Below are positions 6,797-11,487 of a stretch of DNA of 11,487 bases, piece by piece. The position numbers and the translations under genes are program-made. How positions within the stretch are numbered: the first letter of the stretch is position 1; each line of letters begins with the position of its first letter. The notes under the pieces were generated by a model. The model worked only from the letters and a program-made list of their open reading frames with translations. It had not been told where the DNA came from and ran no database searches. Origin of the DNA: Methylococcaceae bacterium (lineage in GTDB: Bacteria > Pseudomonadota > Gammaproteobacteria > Methylococcales > Methylomonadaceae); NCBI GenBank assembly GCA_013138855.1, contig WTBX01000123.1:1-11487 (forward strand), written 5' to 3'.

Positions 6797-6955
6797 TAGC
6801 CCACGGTTTTAACCGTGGGTTTATGATTTAAATGATGAAGTAACCGTTTCAACGGTTTACAGAATTCATAAAAAGCTAGCCTGATTAATTTTTAAACCGT
6901 TGAAACGGTTAAAAGATTCGTTTTAATCGCTACCCATGATTAAAATCATGGGCTA
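6797..6955. repeat. Element C: symmetric four-hairpin BIME-like module
   Basis: Four palindromes are arranged as mirror-image pairs about a centre near 6876. Outer left is CCCACGGTTTTAACCGTGGG (6800-6819). Inner left is AACCGTTTCAACGGTT (6842-6857), inner right AACCGTTGAAACGGTT (6895-6910), and outer right CCCATGATTAAAATCATGGG (6933-6952). The inner right copy is the exact reverse complement of the inner left. The outer copies share the TAGCCCA ends in inverted orientation, but the stem differs by changes that keep pairing (CACGG/CCGTG versus CATGA/TCATG). GCTAGC sits at the centre. There is no ORF inside. This looks like a REP/BIME or a tiny non-autonomous element; the remainder of 6645-7030 shows nothing else I can name. 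Confidence 0.8.
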
Positions 6956-7025
6956 TGTAAATCAACCCCCTAAATACGGTTAATTTTACTGATGTCCCGT
7001 CTTAAGTTGGTAGTCCAATTTTTCA

Positions 7026-7078
7026 GGCATAAAAAAAGTCTTGTAATACAAACTATTACAAGACTTTCATTTTATGCC
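7026..7078 (-). terminator. Rho-independent terminator of the topA operon
   Basis: On the minus strand a perfect 14-bp stem (AAAGTCTTGTAATA, 7035-7048, with its complement at 7054-7067) has a five-base loop and is followed by seven Ts (complement of 7031-7037). It begins 23 bases after the topA stop. An outer inverted repeat, GGCATAAAA (7026-7034) with TTTTATGCC (7070-7078), extends the stem after a two-base bulge, making a palindrome of 53 bases. The outer arm overlaps the T-tract, so the full stem and the terminator form are alternatives. Confidence 0.92.
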
Positions 7079-7090
7079 GATTGAAACTAA

Positions 7091-9400
7091 TTAACTCTCT
7101 TCAGAGTTTTCTATATCACCTTCATAAGGCGTTGCATATTTACAATCTTTTTGAGGGCATACTTTTTCTGTGCCACGGCGTTTAGTAGTTTTTATGGTTA
7201 AAATTGGCCAATTGCAGTCAGGACAGGCTTCTTTAATAGGCGGATTCCAAAGTGCATATTTACACTTTGGGTATTTTTCACAAGAAAAAAAGATTTTACC
7301 TGAACGAGCTTTACGTTTAAGTATGTTGCCTTTTTTACATTCAGGACATTTTACCCCTGTGTCTTCGGGTTTCTCCAAAGGCTCTATGTGTTTACAGTCT
7401 GGATAAGCACTGCAACCGATAAATTTACCATAGCGTCCTGTCTTAATGACTAACGGTGATTCACATTTAGGACAAACACGCCCTTCAATGATTTCAGGTT
7501 CATTAGCTTCAGTGCCATCATCGTTAAGATTGCGGGTGTAAGAACAGGTCGGATAATCGGTACAGCCAATAAAACGCCCATTTCGTCCTAAGCGTATTGA
7601 TAAGGCTTTGTCACATTCAGGGCATTTTTCATCAATCGCTTCTTGCGTGACATCTTTACGCTGTACGGTTTCATCTTTTTCTTTAATTAATTTCGTGAAT
7701 GGTTTCCAAAAGTCCCTCATTAATGGAATCCAATCTTTCTCACCTCGCGATACGGCATCTAAATTATCTTCTAAATTCGCGGTGAAGTTATAATCGACAT
7801 ATTGATTAAAATGCTCGGTTAAAAATTTATTGACGATACGACCGACATCAGTAGGATAAAAACGTTTGGTTTCTAAAGTGACGTATTCGCGGTTTTGTAG
7901 CGTCGAAATAATGGTGGCATAGGTTGATGGACGACCGATACCGTGTTCTTCTAAGGATTTTACTAAACTGGCTTCACTATAACGGGGGGGTGGTTCTGTA
8001 AAATGCTGGTCAGTGACAATTTCATCTAAGGGTATGGTATTACCAATTTTTAAAGGCGGTAAAAAGTATTCCTTATCATCGCCTTCTTTATTGTCATCCT
8101 GACCTTCTAAATAAACTTCCATAAATCCAGCTTTGGCAATCGTCGAACCTGTGGCTCTAAAAACATTTTCTGTTGTGCCGCAATTAAAGTCTATTGCCAT
8201 GAGGTTCAAAGTCGCATGAATCATTTGACAAGCAACGGTACGTTTCCAAATTAAGTTATAGAGTTTGTATTGTTCTGGCGTTAAATAACTTTTAATTTGA
8301 CTCGGTAAACGTGACACTAAGGTGGGGCGAATTGCCTCATGTGCCTCTTGCGCGTTTTTAGATTTTGTTTTAAAAACAGGCGGCTCTTTAGGGACGTTTT
8401 CTGCGCCATATTTTTGAGCGATTAATTCGCGAATATCGGCAACGGCTTCGGCCGCTAAGTTGACCGAATCAGTACGCATATAACTAATTAAACCTGCGGT
8501 TTCACCCCCTATATCTATGCCTTCATAAAGCTGTTGTGCAACGATCATCGAACGTTTAGTGGTAAACCCCAGTTTACGCGAAGCTTCCTGTTGTAAGGTT
8601 GAAGTAATAAAGGGTGGGGAAGGATTGCGTTTGCGTTGTTTCTTTTCGACTTTAGCAACGGTTAAGAGGTCATTTGCCGCTTCAATTAAGACTTGCTGCG
8701 TATTTCGCGCTTGTTCTTCATTATCAATCGAAAATTGTGATAATTTATTGCCTGCAAAATGGGTTAATTTAGCTTTAAAGGGTTGTTTATCGGCGGTAAA
8801 TTTTGCATCAAGCGTCCAGTATTCACGGTTTTCAAACGCTTCAATTTCAATGGCACGTTCTACTATCATCCGTAAAGCAGGACTTTGTACACGCCCTGCG
8901 GATAAGCCTCGACGAATTTTTTTCCATAATAAGGGCGATAAATTAAAACCGACTAAATAATCTAAGGCACGTCTAGCTTGTTGAGCATTAACTAAATTAA
9001 CGTCTAATTGTGATGGATTTGCAATGGCTTCAGTAACGGCTTTTTTTGTGATTTCATGAAAGACAACCCGATACACAGGTTTATCTTTAAGCACTTTTTT
9101 TTCTTTTAATAATTCCAATAAATGCCATGAAATTGCTTCGCCTTCTCTATCAGGGTCAGTCGCTAAATAAAGGTTGTCGGCTTTTTTCAAAGCTTTAACA
9201 ATTTCCTGCACATGGCGTTGATTACGCTCTATGACTTGATACTTCATCGCAAAGTCATTTTCAGGGTCTACAGCACCTTCTTTGGGAATTAAGTCGCGTA
9301 CATGTCCATAAGACGCTAAAACGTGGAAGTCTTTACCTAAATATTTTTCAATGGTTTTAGATTTGGCAGGCGATTCTACAATAACCAGATTTTTACTCAT
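7091..9400 (-). CDS. topA: DNA topoisomerase I (type IA)
   Basis: A 769-residue type IA topoisomerase that relaxes negatively supercoiled DNA through a 5'-phosphotyrosine intermediate. The N-terminal Toprim domain begins LVIVESPAKSKTI (E9) and has the metal-binding DPDRE at 82-86. The catalytic tyrosine is Y307 in ISYMRTDS, with R309. HGIGRPSTYATII lies near 486-498. The C-terminus holds four Cys4 zinc-ribbon-like units at about 593-619, 643-669, 685-713 and 726-753; the first three carry the family's GCxxYPxC-like end and the fourth is more divergent. It is somewhat shorter than the E. coli enzyme (865 residues), the difference being mostly C-terminal. It follows smg by 24 bases without a clear Shine-Dalgarno, consistent with operon translation, and is closed by the terminator at 7026-7078. 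Confidence 0.98.
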   Translation of the reverse strand: MSKNLVIVESPAKSKTIEKYLGKDFHVLASYGHVRDLIPKEGAVDPENDFAMKYQVIERNQRHVQEIVKALKKADNLYLATDPDREGEAISWHLLELLKEKKVLKDKPVYRVVFHEITKKAVTEAIANPSQLDVNLVNAQQARRALDYLVGFNLSPLLWKKIRRGLSAGRVQSPALRMIVERAIEIEAFENREYWTLDAKFTADKQPFKAKLTHFAGNKLSQFSIDNEEQARNTQQVLIEAANDLLTVAKVEKKQRKRNPSPPFITSTLQQEASRKLGFTTKRSMIVAQQLYEGIDIGGETAGLISYMRTDSVNLAAEAVADIRELIAQKYGAENVPKEPPVFKTKSKNAQEAHEAIRPTLVSRLPSQIKSYLTPEQYKLYNLIWKRTVACQMIHATLNLMAIDFNCGTTENVFRATGSTIAKAGFMEVYLEGQDDNKEGDDKEYFLPPLKIGNTIPLDEIVTDQHFTEPPPRYSEASLVKSLEEHGIGRPSTYATIISTLQNREYVTLETKRFYPTDVGRIVNKFLTEHFNQYVDYNFTANLEDNLDAVSRGEKDWIPLMRDFWKPFTKLIKEKDETVQRKDVTQEAIDEKCPECDKALSIRLGRNGRFIGCTDYPTCSYTRNLNDDGTEANEPEIIEGRVCPKCESPLVIKTGRYGKFIGCSAYPDCKHIEPLEKPEDTGVKCPECKKGNILKRKARSGKIFFSCEKYPKCKYALWNPPIKEACPDCNWPILTIKTTKRRGTEKVCPQKDCKYATPYEGDIENSEES

Positions 9401-9424
9401 GAGATTTTGCGTATGCGGTGTTTG

Positions 9425-9886
9425 TTAGTGTAAATAAGCAGGGGTTAAATCGTAAACGATGTCTTCCATTCTCGAATAAGCTACTTCATCATCAGATTGA
9501 CTCAATAGTACCATTAAGACAATCCATTTTAGTTGATCTAGCGAAATTTCATCCTCTAAAGCCATGGCTCTATCAATGACAATTTCTCTATTGTCGGGCG
9601 ATAAAATACTGGTATGTTCCAGAAAAATTAATAAATTTCGACACTCTATGTCTAATTGCGTTTTTTCTTGTTCCGAAAAAATTCTAAAAGCACGGGTCTG
9701 ACAATCTACTAGGTCTTGCTGATCCAAAGAATCTAGCCAATCAAAAGCTTGACTGACATCAGGCTGCGAAAAACCCATTTTAAGCAATTCGCTTCTAATC
9801 GCATTGCTATTAGGTGTTAAATCTACTTCATCTTCTAAATAATTCTCAAATAAATAAATAAGAACATCAAACATATTTTCTTTCAT
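9425..9886 (-). CDS. smg: Smg / DUF494 family protein
   Basis: A 153-residue acidic cytoplasmic protein matching the DUF494 (Smg) family, usually about 157 residues. It opens MKENMFDVLIYLFENYLEDEVD and contains the conserved middle IRSELLKMGFSQPDVSQAFDWLD and C-terminal LDQLKWIVLMVLLSQ. It is predicted to be all-helical, with no signal peptide or membrane segment. The biochemical role of the family is not established. The assignment is strengthened by its place between dprA and topA, the usual gammaproteobacterial location. It starts nine bases after the dprA stop; no strong Shine-Dalgarno is visible, so coupling to dprA is likely. Confidence 0.93.
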   Translation of the reverse strand: MKENMFDVLIYLFENYLEDEVDLTPNSNAIRSELLKMGFSQPDVSQAFDWLDSLDQQDLVDCQTRAFRIFSEQEKTQLDIECRNLLIFLEHTSILSPDNREIVIDRAMALEDEISLDQLKWIVLMVLLSQSDDEVAYSRMEDIVYDLTPAYLH

Positions 9887-9895
9887 AAGCCATTT

Positions 9896-10948
9896 TTATT
9901 TTGTGCGTAAATAACCCCCTCCCGCTGCGGCACCAATATAACCTTGCAGCTCTAAAATCAGTAACATAGAGGAAATTACTTCGGCAGAATATCCGCTTTC
10001 TTCAACTAAATCATCTACTGATGTTGGGCTAAACATAATAAGATTCAATAGATTTTGCTGGGCTAGGTCAAGCTCTGATTGATTATTTGTGACCGTTGTA
10101 ACGCTATGTTGTTGATTATATTGACCTAGCTCTTGGAGAATGTCGTCTGTTGTTTCGACTAGCTTTGCGCCTTCTCTAATTAAGCCGTTACAGCCTCTTG
10201 CCAAGGGGTTATGAATGGAACCAGGAATAGCAAAAACTTCACGGTTTTGCTCTAAAGCAAGTCGTGCGCTAATTAATGAACCACTTTTTTTAGCGGCTTC
10301 TACGACTAATAATCCTAGGCATAAACCACTGATGATACGGTTACGACGGGGGAAATTCCCAGCTTGGGCTGTAGTTCCTGGTAGAAATTCTGAAATCATC
10401 ACGCCATGCGTTACAATTTCAGTGGCTAATTCTTTATGGATTGCGGGATAAACTCTATCTAATCCTGTTCCTGCGACAGCAATGGTATTCCCTGTCGCTT
10501 TTAATGCGCCTTGATGACTACAAGCATCAATTCCTAAAGCTAAACCACTGGTAATGGTAAATCCTTGCAATGCTAAGCTATGTGCAAAATCAAAGGCAGT
10601 TTTTTTGCCTTCGATAGAAGGGTTGCGGCTGCCTACGATAGCAATTTGTGGACTGGAAAGTAATTGCTTATGACCTCGTACAAATAATAATGGGGGAGGG
10701 TCGGCTGTTTCTTTTAGTTGACGCGGATAAAAAGGATCATTGAGAGTGATAAGGTGATTGTTTCCTTGAGATAGCCAGTTTAAATCACTTTCAACGGCTG
10801 TCCAGTTTGGATTTTGAATACCTTGAATAATTTTATCTTTAAGTTTCAACGCAGATAAAGCCTGAGTAGATTCTGAAAAAATCTGTTCAGGTGTATGGGT
10901 ATCAAGAATTTTTAAAAAGGTACGACAACCCACTCCCTGTACTCGCAA
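9896..10948 (-). CDS. dprA: DNA-processing protein DprA (Smf)
   Basis: DprA binds incoming single-stranded DNA and loads RecA during natural transformation. Counting from TTG at 10948, the Rossmann-like DprA domain has AIVGSRNPS (103-111), SGLALGIDA (134-142), GTGLDRVYP (160-168) and FPRRNRIISGL (199-209). A C-terminal winged-helix domain spans about 293-350. The start is uncertain. TTG at 10948 is the only ATG/GTG/TTG candidate, but the frame stays open upstream and encodes HSLKYWLALLRVQGVGC, where YWLALL matches the usual first helix of DprA. The frame is open up to the stop of the LysM gene at 11009-11011. The true start is therefore probably the ATT at 11008 or CTG at 11002, adding 20 or 18 residues. 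No Shine-Dalgarno is evident for any choice, so re-initiation after the upstream stop is plausible. Confidence 0.95.
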   Translation of the reverse strand: MRVQGVGCRTFLKILDTHTPEQIFSESTQALSALKLKDKIIQGIQNPNWTAVESDLNWLSQGNNHLITLNDPFYPRQLKETADPPPLLFVRGHKQLLSSPQIAIVGSRNPSIEGKKTAFDFAHSLALQGFTITSGLALGIDACSHQGALKATGNTIAVAGTGLDRVYPAIHKELATEIVTHGVMISEFLPGTTAQAGNFPRRNRIISGLCLGLLVVEAAKKSGSLISARLALEQNREVFAIPGSIHNPLARGCNGLIREGAKLVETTDDILQELGQYNQQHSVTTVTNNQSELDLAQQNLLNLIMFSPTSVDDLVEESGYSAEVISSMLLILELQGYIGAAAGGGYLRTK

Positions 10949-11008
10949 TAGTGCGAGCCAGTATTTTAAGGAGTGGCTTGTGTTTGAGTGTTGTGTATTC
11001 AGAGGAAT

Positions 11009-11487
11009 TTATTTAGCTGTTTTGACTTTATCGAGAAGATGGATGGCGCGTTTTGCATCCATCACTAGCGCATAGCTAACACGTTTAAAAGTACGAAAAA
11101 CCATTAAAGTCCCTGCTACTTCATCAGGCAATCTAATTTGAGATTTTTCTTCACCTTCGCCTTCTCTAACTTTATCGGTAATCATTCTTCCTTTTTGATA
11201 AATATCAAAAACATGACCTATTTTTATATCGTTTTTTTCACCTTTATCAATCACGACAACATTGTATTTACCAATTTGAGATACACCGTCTAAAACACTA
11301 ATAATATTTGCTGTAATTTCTTCTGCGGGAGGCTCAGGAATAAAGTTAAGTGTAAACTCGCCTTTAGCATTTTCCATTAATCGGTCACCAATTAAAACCT
11401 CACGACCTGATTTAACAATCGTTAACGTGGCAACTTCACCTTCTTTATCTAGCCTAGCATCAGCAACATACATAGCTTCGTAACCTA
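11009..11487 (-). CDS. LysM peptidoglycan-binding family protein, C-terminal part
   Basis: Only the last 158 or so residues are present; the frame runs off the right edge (GYEA before MYVADA), so the internal ATG at 11473 is not the start. The visible part is a beta-rich domain with YVADARLDKEGEVATLTIVKSGREVLIGDRLM, typical of the C-terminus of LysM-domain proteins encoded upstream of dprA in gammaproteobacteria. The LysM repeat and signal peptide expected at the N-terminus lie outside the window, so the identification rests on C-terminal resemblance and gene order. The protein should be exported and cell-wall associated. The stop (complement of 11009-11011) is in the same frame as dprA and directly abuts its open frame. 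Confidence 0.78.
   Translation of the reverse strand, partial: GYEAMYVADARLDKEGEVATLTIVKSGREVLIGDRLMENAKGEFTLNFIPEPPAEEITANIISVLDGVSQIGKYNVVVIDKGEKNDIKIGHVFDIYQKGRMITDKVREGEGEEKSQIRLPDEVAGTLMVFRTFKRVSYALVMDAKRAIHLLDKVKTAK

Noticed and set aside
6797..6955. Regularly spaced repeats considered as a CRISPR array.
   Set aside because: The repeats are short palindromes in inverted order with unequal spacing, not direct repeats with uniform spacers, and no cas gene is present.
8559..8960. An open frame of 133 codons on the plus strand inside topA.
   Set aside because: It is antisense to conserved topoisomerase coding sequence and shows no domain or plausible translation signal.

Overview
The window is an AT-rich, densely coded bacterial chromosome segment. 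The minus-strand order lysM-family gene, dprA, smg, topA is a known gammaproteobacterial arrangement. Together with an ArsS-type radical SAM enzyme, a membrane pyrophosphatase and many short palindromic intergenic repeats, it suggests a low-GC environmental gammaproteobacterium. Methylococcales (methanotrophs) or Thiotrichales relatives are my best guess; the exact group is inference.

Layout from left to right. Positions 1-171 hold a hairpin-pair repeat (element A). Positions 172-1785 (minus) hold a two-gene unit: a DUF3047-type exported protein gene, split by a one-base frameshift near 1501-1504, joined by a TAATG stop/start overlap to an arsS-like radical SAM gene. The 403-base gap 1786-2188 carries a tandem palindrome, a second hairpin-pair repeat of the same family (element B) and candidate promoters in both directions. 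Positions 2189-2746 (plus) encode a thioredoxin-fold/peroxiredoxin-like protein. Positions 2930-5035 (plus) encode a K+-dependent membrane pyrophosphatase (hppA), ending in a wobble hairpin and a strong intrinsic terminator. Positions 5232-6644 (minus) encode a lone cytochrome P450. The 446-base gap 6645-7090 holds CTTTGA direct repeats, a symmetric four-hairpin repeat (element C) and the topA terminator. Positions 7091-11487 (minus) are one operon-like run: the 3' part of a LysM-family gene, dprA, smg (DUF494) and topA.

Functionally the window mixes housekeeping and accessory genes. TopA relaxes negative supercoils and DprA loads RecA on incoming single-stranded DNA. The pyrophosphatase couples PPi hydrolysis to ion pumping. 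The arsS unit and the P450 look accessory. I see no CRISPR array, tRNA, rRNA, transposase or phage gene, and no strong sign of an undescribed protein system. The least expected features are the three symmetric hairpin-pair modules (two of them bracket the arsS unit), the frameshifted DUF3047 gene, and a dprA whose conserved N-terminus begins upstream of any ATG, GTG or TTG codon.
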